From positions 1 through 8,038 of the forward strand of contig USHZ01000089.1 of NCBI GenBank assembly GCA_900554595.1: 8,038 nt of DNA. The letters are read 5' to 3'. A program made the position numbers and the translations under genes. This DNA is from an uncultured Collinsella sp. GTDB lineage: Bacteria; Actinomycetota; Coriobacteriia; Coriobacteriales; Coriobacteriaceae. The notes under the pieces were generated by a model that was not told where the DNA came from, did not search any database, and saw only the letters and a list, made by a program, of their open reading frames with translations. Positions 1 through 7,144 of this stretch are shown in pieces (positions within the stretch are counted from its first letter, which is position 1; each line of letters starts with the position of its first letter).

Positions 1-773
1 TGGTGGCGGCGCTGCCCATCACGGCCTATTCCTTCCGCACCAAGCCTTCCGAGATTGACCTGAAGCCGCTCGGCGAGAACCCGGGCGATCCGTCCGTCTC
101 GACGGCCGGCGACAAGGACGAGCACACGGCTCCTGAGGTTAACGTTGGCTGGTCTCGCATCAAGAAGAGCCCGGCGTTTTGGCTGCTTGTTGTCGCCTTC
201 CTCTTTATGGGGCTTGTCAATGGCGCCATCCTGCCCAACCAAGTTACGAACATGACGAGCGTTACCGTCAACGGCGCCAAGATCGTCACGGGTGGCCACG
301 ACCCCATGTGGGCCGGTACGGTGCTTTCTGCCTACATGGCCACGGTCGTTATCGCCAAGATTTCGCTCGGTGCCATCTACGACCGCTTTGGCCTGCGCTT
401 TGGCAATATCCTTGGCTCCGTTGCGTGTATTGTCGCCTGTGTGGCGCTGTGCTTCCCGACGACGGACCTTGGTCCTATTGTGGCCGCCGTGAGCTTTGGT
501 ATCGGAACGTGCATGGGCACCATCACGCCTACCATTGCCGCGTCCAAGCAGTTTGGTATGGCCGACCTCGGCAAGGTCACGGGCACCATTACCTCGCTCG
601 AGATGGTCGGCGGCACCGTGGGCGCCATCGTCTCGGGCGTGCTGTTCGATGCCACGGGCTCCTTTGCGAGCACCTGGATTGTGTGCCTGGCGTGCTCCGT
701 GGTCATGCTCGTGTTCCTGCTGGCATCCGAGCCCATCGCCGCCAAGCTGCGCGCGAGCGTGGCGGGGGAGTAG
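1..773 (+). CDS. Major facilitator superfamily transporter, C-terminal half (5' end outside window)
   Basis: This is an integral membrane secondary transporter whose substrate cannot be read from this half. The frame is open from the window edge, so the GTG at 3 is probably an internal valine and not a start. About 256 residues are visible. Residues 1-11 look like the end of TM6. Residues 12-57 form a charged cytoplasmic loop, as expected between the two MFS halves. Six hydrophobic segments follow at about 58-80, 103-124, 134-151, 156-180, 193-215 and 221-242, matching TM7-TM12. A motif-A-like loop, GAIYDRFGLRFG, lies at 123-134 between the second and third of these. The glycine-rich GTCMGTITPT and MVGGTVGAIVSG helices recall oxalate/formate-antiporter-type MFS proteins, but this is only an impression. 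The stop is TAG at 771-773. The next gene, hisS, is 234 bases away behind two strong hairpins, so the two are probably not co-transcribed. Confidence 0.85.
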   Translation, partial: VAALPITAYSFRTKPSEIDLKPLGENPGDPSVSTAGDKDEHTAPEVNVGWSRIKKSPAFWLLVVAFLFMGLVNGAILPNQVTNMTSVTVNGAKIVTGGHDPMWAGTVLSAYMATVVIAKISLGAIYDRFGLRFGNILGSVACIVACVALCFPTTDLGPIVAAVSFGIGTCMGTITPTIAASKQFGMADLGKVTGTITSLEMVGGTVGAIVSGVLFDATGSFASTWIVCLACSVVMLVFLLASEPIAAKLRASVAGE

Positions 774-806
774 ACGTCCGTCGCTCTTTTCTGTTTAACC
801 CGTTCT

Positions 807-874
807 GTCCGTGGCTGCCCTGGAGGCCGAATAGATGCTCGTACCATCATTCGGTTTCCAAGGCGGCCACGGAT
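807..874 (+). repeat. Long imperfect hairpin 1, possible terminator of the MFS gene
   Basis: Bases 807-832 pair with 849-874. After a bulged A at 833, 834-837 pair with 845-848, leaving a 7-base loop (CTCGTAC). Of 30 paired positions, 25 are Watson-Crick, four are G-U (807, 816, 825, 826) and one is a mismatch (820/861). No T tract follows, because hairpin 2 starts two bases later. It lies 33 bases after the MFS stop, so a role in 3'-end formation is plausible but not shown. Confidence 0.75.
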
Positions 875-875
875 T

Positions 876-949
876 ACAAACAGCGGCGGCGCATCTGGCC
901 GAACGAGTCCCCATACCCTCGTTCGGTCAGACGCGCCGCCGCTGTTTGT
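876..949 (+). repeat. Long imperfect hairpin 2 with 32-base arms
   Basis: Bases 876-907 pair with 918-949 around a 10-base loop (TCCCCATACC). Only two of the 32 positions depart from Watson-Crick: 898/927 is a G-U pair and 893/932 is A-C (U-G if the other strand is transcribed). The right arm runs into a T-rich stretch (GTTTGTGTTTGTG), so it could act as an intrinsic terminator. It ends only ten bases before the TATAAT box of hisS, which places that promoter's -35 region inside the arm. Confidence 0.8.
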
Positions 950-959
950 GTTTGTGCCG

Positions 960-965
960 TATAAT
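960..965 (+). promoter_or_regulatory. TATAAT -10 box, probable hisS promoter
   Basis: A perfect TATAAT lies 42 bases before the hisS ATG, implying a leader of about 35 bases. At 16-18 base spacing the -35 region falls within the right arm of hairpin 2 (CGCCGC-like sequence) and does not resemble TTGACA. The promoter call therefore rests on the -10 box and its position alone. No T-box motif is seen in the leader. Confidence 0.5.
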
Positions 966-1007
966 GTCCACTACCTATGACGCGATACAAAAGAAAGGTG
1001 TTTGCCC

Positions 1008-2321
1008 ATGCAGGCACAGAAGGCGGAGGGAACCCGCGACCTTATCGGCGCCGAGATGCGCGCCTGGCAAAAGATGCAGCAGATTGCGGCCGGCGTGTTC
1101 GAGCCGTTTGGCTTTAAGCCCATCGAGACGCCCGCGATCGAGCAGGTGGACGTCTTTGTCCACGGTATCGGCCAGTCGACCGACGTCGTGCGCAAGGAGA
1201 TGTTCCGCGTGTTTAGCGGCGCCAACCTGGAGCGCGTCTTTACCGAAGGCACCGACACCAAGCTTAAGCCCAAGCAGCGCTTGGCGCTTCGCCCCGAGGG
1301 CACGGCCGGTGTGGTGCGCGCCGTCGTGGAGAACAACCTGGTGCCCCAGGGCTCCACGCCGTTTAAGGCTTATTATGCCGAGGCCATGTTCCGCGGCGAG
1401 CGTCCCCAGAAGGGCCGCCTGCGCCAGTTCCACCAGGTGGGCATCGAGTGGCTCGGCGCTCCCGATCCGGCGGCAGACGCCGAGTGCATCATCATGCTCA
1501 TGGAGTTCTACAAGCGCCTGGGCTTCGATCTTTCCAAGCTCCGTCTGCTTATTAACTCGATGGGCGATGCCCAATGCCGTCCGGCATATCGCGAGCAGGT
1601 CAAGCAGTTTATCCTCGATCACGCCGACGAGATGTGTGATGAGTGCCGCGAACGCGCCGAGCTCAACCCGCTGCGCGCCTTCGACTGCAAGAACGACCAT
1701 TGTCGCGAGATCATGGCCGACGCCCCGCTGATGGGCGACAACCTGTGCGACGAGTGCCGCGAGCACTACGAGCAGGTCAAGCGCTATCTGGACGCCGCCG
1801 GTATCGAGTATGTCGAGGATCCTACCCTGGTGCGCGGCCTGGACTACTACACCCGTACCGTCTTTGAGGTCGAGGCTCCCGGCGCCGGTGTCGGCTCCAT
1901 CGGTGGCGGCGGTCGCTATGACGGCTTGGTCGAGCTCGAGGGCGGTAAGCCCACGGCCGGCGTCGGCTTCGCCGTCGGTTTTGAGCGCGCCCTGCTGGCC
2001 CTTCAGGCATTTGGTAACGACTTGGGTGCCGAGGAGACCCCGTGCGTCTACGTCGCCAATGCCGGCAAGGATCTGCGTCAGAACGTCTTTGCCATTACGC
2101 AGCAGCTTCGCGCCGCAGGGATTGTGACCGAGGCCGACTACCAGGGTCGTTCGCTCAAAGCCCAGTTTAAGCAGGCCGATAAGGTGGGCGCCAAGCTCAT
2201 CCTGGTCCTGGGTGGCGACGAGCTTGCCGCCGGCAAGGTCAAGGTGCGCGACATGGAGAGCCATGACGAGGTTCTCGTCGATCTGGCCAACGTCGTCGAG
2301 GCGGTTCGCGAGCGCCTGTAG
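1008..2321 (+). CDS. hisS: Histidyl-tRNA synthetase (class II)
   Basis: Cytoplasmic enzyme that charges tRNA-His with histidine using ATP. The 437-residue protein is near the usual bacterial length of about 420-430. Class II motifs appear in order: GTRDLIG near the N terminus, motif 2 as FRGERPQKGRLRQFHQ at 128-143, the histidine-specific LVRGLDYYTRT at 274-284, and motif 3 as GGGGRYDGL from 299 with GVGFAVGFER at 318-327. An anticodon-binding domain follows from about 343 to the end. The insertion at about 210-250 carries six cysteines (C210, C213, C227, C232, C247, C250) around an NPLRAFDCK segment. This looks like the zinc-ribbon-like insertion of many HisRS proteins; metal binding is inferred. 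The ATG at 1008 is preferred to the in-frame TTG at 1002, because the AAAGG-type ribosome site at about 994-998 sits 9 bases from the ATG but only 3 from the TTG. It stands alone between a promoter and a terminator. Confidence 0.97.
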   Translation: MQAQKAEGTRDLIGAEMRAWQKMQQIAAGVFEPFGFKPIETPAIEQVDVFVHGIGQSTDVVRKEMFRVFSGANLERVFTEGTDTKLKPKQRLALRPEGTAGVVRAVVENNLVPQGSTPFKAYYAEAMFRGERPQKGRLRQFHQVGIEWLGAPDPAADAECIIMLMEFYKRLGFDLSKLRLLINSMGDAQCRPAYREQVKQFILDHADEMCDECRERAELNPLRAFDCKNDHCREIMADAPLMGDNLCDECREHYEQVKRYLDAAGIEYVEDPTLVRGLDYYTRTVFEVEAPGAGVGSIGGGGRYDGLVELEGGKPTAGVGFAVGFERALLALQAFGNDLGAEETPCVYVANAGKDLRQNVFAITQQLRAAGIVTEADYQGRSLKAQFKQADKVGAKLILVLGGDELAAGKVKVRDMESHDEVLVDLANVVEAVRERL

Positions 2322-2378
2322 CTCATCTTTTTGAGCTGCGGGCCTGCCAGCGTGCCCTGCTCATGGAGAGCGATTGTT

Positions 2379-2417
2379 ACGGGGGTGTTTCGCTTTTATG
2401 CGGAATGCCCCCGTTTA
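2379..2417 (+). terminator. Probable intrinsic terminator of hisS
   Basis: Bases 2379-2393 pair with 2400-2414 around the 6-base loop TTTTAT. The 15-position stem includes five consecutive G-C pairs and three G-U pairs. Only a short T run (positions 2414-2416) follows, so termination may be modest. It lies 57 bases after the hisS stop. A smaller hairpin (AGCTCA/TGAGCT, 2320-2337) overlaps the stop codon itself. Confidence 0.55.
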
Positions 2418-2472
2418 CGTATGCCGCCCACCGAGAAATACGACCATTTAGGGCAAAAACCCTTGCAATGCA

Positions 2473-2519
2473 GAAAATACTTTTGTGTGGTAAAGCGCAA
2501 TCAGTGTCGAAAGTATTTC
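2473..2519 (+). promoter_or_regulatory. Two copies of a GAAARTAYTTY motif, possible operator upstream of ppc
   Basis: GAAAATACTTT (2473-2483) and GAAAGTATTTC (2509-2519) are near-identical, near-palindromic 11-mers spaced 36 bases apart. Each is preceded by GCAAT at 8-17 bases. The second copy occupies the -35 zone of the TATAAT at 2529, where a promoter would need an activator or would be blocked by a repressor. The binding protein is unknown, and an operator role is inferred from repetition and position only. Confidence 0.35.
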
Positions 2520-2528
2520 TCAAGCGCC

Positions 2529-2534
2529 TATAAT
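2529..2534 (+). promoter_or_regulatory. TATAAT -10 box, probable ppc promoter
   Basis: A perfect TATAAT lies 50 bases before the GTG start of ppc and downstream of the hisS terminator. No recognisable TTGACA-like element is present 16-18 bases upstream, where the sequence is near TGTCGAA. The expected leader is about 38 bases. Confidence 0.5.
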
Positions 2535-2558
2535 GAATACCGCATGTTACGTGCATAG

Positions 2559-2574
2559 AAGGAGGAATGGGAGG
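2559..2574 (+). promoter_or_regulatory. Double Shine-Dalgarno region that decides the ppc start
   Basis: AAGGAGG at 2559-2565 is followed by a second GGGAGG at 2569-2574. The ATG at 2567 lies one base after the first site, too close to be served by it. The in-frame GTG at 2579 lies 4 bases after the second site and 13 after the first, so it is the better start. Confidence 0.55.
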
Positions 2575-2578
2575 AAAC

Positions 2579-5392
2579 GTGGCTGAGAACCTAAGCAACC
2601 AGTCTGTACCCGAAGCCGCGGCGCGCGTCGCTGCCGTGGTCAACCGCCTCGTTAACCGAATCGGCTCGAATGCCGAATCCAAGGAGCGTCTCGCCGAGAT
2701 CGAGATCCCCGAGGAGCTGCGCGACAATCTGGCGCTGTTCTTGCGCCTGGAGCGCCGTGTGCTTAGCGAGTATGATCCCGAGATCGCGGACCTGTTCGAC
2801 AAGATTTTGACAGCCGAGATTGTGGCCAACGCCGGAAACCCCGGCACCCGTGCTGCCGACGAGTCCGTCGACGAGCAGGGCGTGCCCACTGCCGACGAGC
2901 CCACCGCCGTGGCGTTTCGCGAGGTCGTTGATCTGATCGACAGTCTGCCGCTCGATAAGCAGCAGGTCATCGTCCGCGCCTTTACGAGCTTCTTCCATCT
3001 GGCAAACCTGTCGGAGGAGAACTACCGCGTGGCGCAGCTGCGCGAGCGCGAGGCCGGCGCATCGACCGATACCGAGGTCGATCCCGCCAACGAACTCACC
3101 GTCGCCTATCACCAGTTGGTAAACGAGATGGGTGTCGAGGGCGCCAACGAGCTGCTCGACAAGCTGGAGTTCCACCCTGTCTTTACCGCACATCCCACTG
3201 AGGCCCGTCGCAAGGCCGTCGAGGGCAAGATTCGCCGTATCTCCAACCTGCTGGAGGAGCGTCCGCGTCTGGGCGGCTCCGATCTGGTGGAGAACGAGCG
3301 CCATATGCTGCAGGAGATCGACGCCCTGGTGCGTACGAGCCCCATCGCGCTCAAGAAGCCTACGCCGGTCGAGGAAGCCGATACCATCATCGACATCTTC
3401 GATAACACGCTGTTCGACGTCATCCCCGTTATCTATCGTCGTTTTGACGACTGGGTGCTGGGCGACAAGGCCGGTACCGTGCCACCGCTGTGCCCGGCGT
3501 TCTTCCATCCCGGCAGTTGGATCGGTTCCGACCGCGACGGTAACCCCAACGTCACCGCCAAGGTGAGCCGTGAGGTCGCCGCCAAGTACTTCACTCACAT
3601 GGTGCTCAAGCTCGAGGACAAGTGCCGCCGCATCGGCCGCAACCTCACGCTCGAGGCCACCTACAGCAAGCCGTCTGCCGAGCTCATCAATCTGTGGAAC
3701 CATCAGGTCGAGATGAGCACCCAGTACACCGCACGTGCTGAACTGATCTCCGAGCACGAGCCGCATCGCGCCGTCATGCTCGTCATGGCCGATCGTCTGA
3801 ACGCCACCGTTCGTCGTATCACCGACACCATGTATCACAGCGCCGATGAGTTCTTGGAGGACCTGCGCGTCGTCCAGCGCTCCCTGGCCGCCTGTGGTGC
3901 CGTCCGTGCCGCCTACGGCCCGGTCCAGACCATCATCTGGCAGGTCGAGTCCTTCGGCTTCCACATGGTCGAGATGGAGTTCCGTCAGCACTCCGTGGTG
4001 CACGCCCGCGCCCTCAAGGATATCCACGAGAACGGTATCCATGGCGACCTGCAGCCCATGACGCGCGAGGTCATCGATACCTTCCGCGCTATCGGCTCCA
4101 TCCAAAAGCGCTACGGCAAGAAGATGGCGCACCGCTACATCATCTCGTTCACCAAGAGCGCCCAGCATGTGGCCGACGTCTTTGAGCTTGCCCACCTGTC
4201 CTTTGCACACGAGGAGGATGTCCCCGAGCTCGACGTGATTCCGCTGTTCGAGCAGCTCGAGGACCTCGAGGGCTGCGTCGACGTGCTCGACCAGATGCTT
4301 ACGCTGCCCGTGGTGCAAAAGCGCCTTGCCCAGACCAACCGCCGCATGGAGGTCATGCTGGGCTATTCCGACTCCTCCAAGGATGCCGGTCCTACTACGG
4401 CCATGCTCGCGCTGCACTCCGCGCAGGAGCGCATTGCCAAGTGGGCCGAGAAGAACGATATCGACCTGGTACTCATGCACGGTCGCGGCGGTGCCGTGGG
4501 CCGTGGCGGCGGCCCGGCCAACAAGGCCGTGCTGGCGCAGCCCAAGGGTTCGGTCAACTGCTTCTTTAAGCTCACCGAGCAGGGCGAGGTCATCTTTGCC
4601 CGTTACGGCAACCGCACGCTGGCTCAGCGCCATGTTGAGTCCGTTGCCGCCGCAACGCTTTTGCAGTCGGCCCCGAGTGTCGAGAAGACCAACACCGAGA
4701 CCACGCAGAAGTTCTGGGATATGGCCGAGAAGCTTAACGCCGCAAGCCACGAGCGCTATCTGGACCTGCTGAACACCGAGGACTTTACACCGTGGTTCTC
4801 GACCGTGACGCCGCTGACCGAGGTCGGTCTGCTGCCGATCGGCTCGCGTCCCGCCAAGCGCGGCTTGGGTGCCAAGTCGCTCGACGACCTGCGTACCATT
4901 CCGTGGATCTTCAGCTGGAGCCAGGCGCGCATCAATCTGGCCGCTTGGTACGGCCTGGGTACCGCCTGCGAGCAGTTGGGCGATCTTGACCAGCTCAAGG
5001 CTGCCTACCAGGAGTGGCCGTTCTTCCGCACGTTCATCGACAATATTGAGATGTCGATTGCTAAGACCGATCAGCGCATTGCCAAGATGTATCTGCATCT
5101 GGGCGACCGCGATGATCTGTCCAAGAAGGTCTTTACTGAGATGCAGCTCACTCGTAAGTGGGTCCTTGCCATCGTCGGTGACGAGTGGCCGCTGCAGCGT
5201 CGCCGCGTGCTTGGCTGCGCCGTTCGTGTGCGCAACCCCTACGTCGACGCCCTGTCCATCGCTCAGGTCCGCGCCCTTCGCGAGGTGCGTATGAACCAGG
5301 ACGAGATGGCGGAGGAGAAGAAGGCCGAGTACATGAGCCTGATTCTTTCGACTGTTACCGGCGTCTCGGCAGGATTGCAGAACACGGGGTAA
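2579..5392 (+). CDS. ppc: Phosphoenolpyruvate carboxylase
   Basis: Cytoplasmic anaplerotic enzyme that makes oxaloacetate and phosphate from PEP and bicarbonate, feeding aspartate synthesis and reductive succinate formation. From the GTG start it has 937 residues, against 883 in E. coli; most of the excess lies in the N-terminal 200 residues, including an acidic Ala/Asp/Glu-rich stretch at about 85-110. The hallmarks are present: TAHPTE with catalytic His205, GSDRDGNPN at 316-324, LGYSDSSKDAG at 594-604, HGRGGAVGRGGGPA from 634, GSRPAKRG at 755-762, and the C-terminal NTG. Arg642 aligns with E. coli Arg587, and Asn935 with the aspartate-binding Asn near the C terminus, so inhibition by aspartate is possible. 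The alternative start is ATG 2567 (941 residues). It is flanked by its own promoter region and a downstream palindrome, consistent with a single-gene transcript. The 835-codon open frame on the opposite strand is a composition artefact. Confidence 0.97.
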   Translation: MAENLSNQSVPEAAARVAAVVNRLVNRIGSNAESKERLAEIEIPEELRDNLALFLRLERRVLSEYDPEIADLFDKILTAEIVANAGNPGTRAADESVDEQGVPTADEPTAVAFREVVDLIDSLPLDKQQVIVRAFTSFFHLANLSEENYRVAQLREREAGASTDTEVDPANELTVAYHQLVNEMGVEGANELLDKLEFHPVFTAHPTEARRKAVEGKIRRISNLLEERPRLGGSDLVENERHMLQEIDALVRTSPIALKKPTPVEEADTIIDIFDNTLFDVIPVIYRRFDDWVLGDKAGTVPPLCPAFFHPGSWIGSDRDGNPNVTAKVSREVAAKYFTHMVLKLEDKCRRIGRNLTLEATYSKPSAELINLWNHQVEMSTQYTARAELISEHEPHRAVMLVMADRLNATVRRITDTMYHSADEFLEDLRVVQRSLAACGAVRAAYGPVQTIIWQVESFGFHMVEMEFRQHSVVHARALKDIHENGIHGDLQPMTREVIDTFRAIGSIQKRYGKKMAHRYIISFTKSAQHVADVFELAHLSFAHEEDVPELDVIPLFEQLEDLEGCVDVLDQMLTLPVVQKRLAQTNRRMEVMLGYSDSSKDAGPTTAMLALHSAQERIAKWAEKNDIDLVLMHGRGGAVGRGGGPANKAVLAQPKGSVNCFFKLTEQGEVIFARYGNRTLAQRHVESVAAATLLQSAPSVEKTNTETTQKFWDMAEKLNAASHERYLDLLNTEDFTPWFSTVTPLTEVGLLPIGSRPAKRGLGAKSLDDLRTIPWIFSWSQARINLAAWYGLGTACEQLGDLDQLKAAYQEWPFFRTFIDNIEMSIAKTDQRIAKMYLHLGDRDDLSKKVFTEMQLTRKWVLAIVGDEWPLQRRRVLGCAVRVRNPYVDALSIAQVRALREVRMNQDEMAEEKKAEYMSLILSTVTGVSAGLQNTG

Positions 5393-5413
5393 TCGATAGC
5401 CCTGTAGTCGTCC

Positions 5414-5540
5414 GGGCCCGCCATCAGTTTACTTTTAGGCACGTCCTCGGACATGCAAGAAGCCCTCGCTGCGCACTTCGTGCGGCGAGGGCTTCTTGCG
5501 TCCTGCGGAGTGTGCCTAAAAGTAAACTGATGGCGGGCCC
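5414..5540. repeat. 127-base nested palindrome after ppc, probable bidirectional terminator (copy A)
   Basis: Perfect 29-base outer arms (5414-5442 and 5512-5540) enclose an imperfectly paired collar (GTCCTCGGACAT on the left, GTCCTGCGGAGT on the right). Inside that is a perfect 15-base inner stem (5455-5469 with 5485-5499) and a CGCAC-TTC-GTGCG tip (5472-5484). It begins 21 bases after the ppc stop. There is no long T tract, but the left outer arm contains ACTTTTAGG and the right arm CCTAAAAGT, so termination from either direction is conceivable. The core recurs at 7962-8038. Confidence 0.9.
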
Positions 5541-5585
5541 TGCGATGTCCGGTCTTCGGCGGATTACTGGCTGGTGGAATAATGG

Positions 5586-5690
5586 CGCGCTTCGCGCGTT
5601 TTGGATGGGGTCTGTCCTGGCGGCGCGTTTGGCGCTTCGCGCCTCGCGTCTTATCGATCGGGATTGAGATGCATATGGCGCTTCTCGCCT
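5586..5690. repeat. Cluster of small GC-rich hairpins with a shared GGCGCTTCGCGCC-like motif
   Basis: Three short stems lie in a row: CGCGC-TTC-GCGCG followed by TTTT (5586-5602), GGCGC-TTC-GCGCC (5631-5643) and GGCG-CTTCT-CGCC (5677-5689). They share a T-GGCGC-TTC core. No convincing gene is found in 5541-5700, so this stretch may be a decayed repeat region or part of an untranslated RNA. Short GC-rich stems also arise by chance at this base composition. Confidence 0.4.
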
Positions 5691-5701
5691 TACGACTGTA
5701 G

Positions 5702-5739
5702 CGGCCGCGGTCCTGTTTGGGATCGCGGCCGTTTTGTTG
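5702..5739 (+). terminator. Intrinsic terminator-like hairpin upstream of larA
   Basis: CGGCCGCG (5702-5709) pairs with CGCGGCCG (5724-5731), with partial further pairing towards the loop, and is followed by TTTTGTTGT. This is the clearest intrinsic-terminator form in the window. It lies 310 bases past ppc and about 119 before larA, so it either backs up the ppc terminator, ends an unseen transcript from 5541-5700, or acts as an attenuator-like barrier before larA. Confidence 0.6.
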
Positions 5740-5836
5740 TGGGTCAAATATGAACGTTGTGTTAATGAGTCGGTGGACGGTGGTGTTTTTCGGTGAGCGG
5801 CGTATCCTTCCAACGGTTTATCTAGTGTGTCAGTTG

Positions 5837-5848
5837 AAAGGAAGAGGG
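5837..5848 (+). promoter_or_regulatory. Ribosome binding site of larA (supports the TTG start)
   Basis: The purine run AAAGGAAGAGGG contains GAGG at 5844-5847, 10 bases before TTG 5858. No in-frame ATG or GTG lies near it in this frame. No confident promoter was found in 5740-5836; TATCCT at 5803 is a weak -10 candidate without a matching -35. Confidence 0.5.
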
Positions 5849-5857
5849 CGCTCATCA

Positions 5858-7135
5858 TTGTTTGAATGTGAACTGCCGTTTGACCACAAGACGTTGCATC
5901 TGGAGCTCGAGGATAAGAACTTCGCGGGTGTGATGGAAGGTCATCAAAACGAGTTTAAGACCACGAAATCTCAGGAAGAGCTGGTAGAGGAGTCGCTTGC
6001 CAACCCTTATGGTTCGCCTTCGCTCGAGGAGCTTTGTGCTGGCAAGAAGGATATCGTCATCATTAGCTCCGATCATACGCGTCCCGTTCCCTCGCGTGTG
6101 ACGATGCCTATTCTGCTGCATCACATCCACTCCGCTGCGCCTGAGGCGCGCGTTCGCATTCTGGTTGCTACGGGTATGCATCGTCCGTCGACGCACGAGG
6201 AGCTCGTCAACAAGTACGGCGAGGAGATCGTTGCCAACGAGGAAATCGTTATGCACGTCGCGACTGACGACAGCATGATGAAAAAGATCGGCACCCTGCC
6301 TTCTGGTGGCGAGTGCATCATCAACAAGATTGCCGCCGATTGCGACCTGCTGCTTGCCGAGGGCTTTATTGAGCCGCACTTCTTTGCCGGTTTCTCTGGT
6401 AGCCGCAAGTCCGTCCTGCCTGGCATCGCCAGCTACAAGACCATCATGTACAACCACAACGGTCAGTTTGTGAACGATTCCCACTCGCGTGCCGGCAACC
6501 TGTGCCACAACCACGTGAGCGAGGACATGTTCGCCGCCGCCGAGATGGCTCACCTTGCCTTTGTGCTCAACGTGGTGCTCAACGGCAAGCATGAGGTCAT
6601 CGGCTCCTTTGCCGGCGACATCCACAAGGCGCACGAGGCTGGCTGCGAGTTCGTGAAGAGCCTTGCCGGCGTTGAGCCCGTCGAGTGCGAGATTGCCATC
6701 ACCACCAACGGCGGCTATCCGCTCGACCAGAACATCTACCAGGCCGTGAAGGGCATGTGCTCTGCCGAGGCCACGCTTCCCGAGGGCGGTGTGATCATCG
6801 ACGTCGCCGGTTGTGCCGACGGTCACGGCGGCGAGGGCTTCTATCACAACATCGCCGACAACGATCCGGCAGAGTTTGAGCGCGCCTGTATCGACCGTCC
6901 TAAGGACGAGACCCTGCCCGACCAGTGGACGAGCCAGATCTTTGCCCGCATCCTGGCGCATCACCCTGTGATCATGGTCACCGACCTGTGCGATCACCAG
7001 ATGATCAAGGATATGCACATGACGCCGGTCAACACCCTCGAGGAGGCGCTCAAGCTCGCCTTTGAGATGAAGGGTGCCGATGCCAAGGTGGCCGTTATTC
7101 CCGATGGCCTGGGCGTTGTTGTCGCTCAGCACTAG
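5858..7135 (+). CDS. larA: Nickel-pincer-nucleotide lactate racemase LarA
   Basis: Cytoplasmic enzyme that interconverts L- and D-lactate by hydride transfer on a nickel-pincer nucleotide (NPN) cofactor. From TTG 5858 it has 425 residues, against 424 in Lactobacillus plantarum LarA as I recall it. Active-site residues fall at the same numbers: Asp72 and Arg75 in SSDHTRPVP, His108 in ATGMHRPSTHEE, His174 in HFFAGFSG, Lys184 (covalent cofactor attachment) in RKSVLPGIASYKT, nickel ligand His200, and Lys298 in QAVKGM. Trp357 matches Trp358 after a one-residue gap. The in-frame ATGs at 5750 and 5765 would add 36 and 31 residues with no counterpart in the family, so they are rejected. NPN-making larB, larC and larE are not in the window and must be elsewhere for activity. 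LarA homologues with other 2-hydroxyacid substrates exist, but the next gene, a LarD-type channel, favours lactate. Confidence 0.93.
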   Translation: MFECELPFDHKTLHLELEDKNFAGVMEGHQNEFKTTKSQEELVEESLANPYGSPSLEELCAGKKDIVIISSDHTRPVPSRVTMPILLHHIHSAAPEARVRILVATGMHRPSTHEELVNKYGEEIVANEEIVMHVATDDSMMKKIGTLPSGGECIINKIAADCDLLLAEGFIEPHFFAGFSGSRKSVLPGIASYKTIMYNHNGQFVNDSHSRAGNLCHNHVSEDMFAAAEMAHLAFVLNVVLNGKHEVIGSFAGDIHKAHEAGCEFVKSLAGVEPVECEIAITTNGGYPLDQNIYQAVKGMCSAEATLPEGGVIIDVAGCADGHGGEGFYHNIADNDPAEFERACIDRPKDETLPDQWTSQIFARILAHHPVIMVTDLCDHQMIKDMHMTPVNTLEEALKLAFEMKGADAKVAVIPDGLGVVVAQH

Positions 7136-7144
7136 CGCGCGGCC

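Noticed and set aside
774..1007. T-box riboswitch upstream of hisS
   Set aside because: The hairpins before an aminoacyl-tRNA synthetase prompted the idea, but no T-box core sequence or specifier-loop layout is visible, and the TATAAT box lies after the hairpins, so they would not be in the hisS leader RNA.
975..2264. 429-codon open frame on the - strand across hisS
   Set aside because: Antisense shadow; the + frame has complete class II synthetase motifs.
2567..2578. ATG 2567 as the ppc start
   Set aside because: It lies one base after AAGGAGG, too close for use of that site. GTG 2579 has a GGGAGG at 4 bases. It is not excluded, and the difference is only four residues.
2591..5098. 835-codon open frame on the - strand across ppc
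   Set aside because: It is an antisense shadow of a GC-rich gene with strong third-position bias. The + frame carries every PPC motif, and the translated shadow resembles no family I know.
5545..5667. Possible 40-residue ORF starting at ATG 5545 downstream of ppc
   Set aside because: There is no ribosome binding site (GGGCCCTGCG precedes the ATG), it overlaps the small GC-rich stems, and its Arg/Ala/Leu-rich product matches nothing I recognise.
5855..7132. 425-codon open frame on the - strand across larA
   Set aside because: It mirrors larA almost exactly. LarA active-site residues are all on the + strand, and the antisense protein is low-complexity (Leu/Val/Gly/His-rich).
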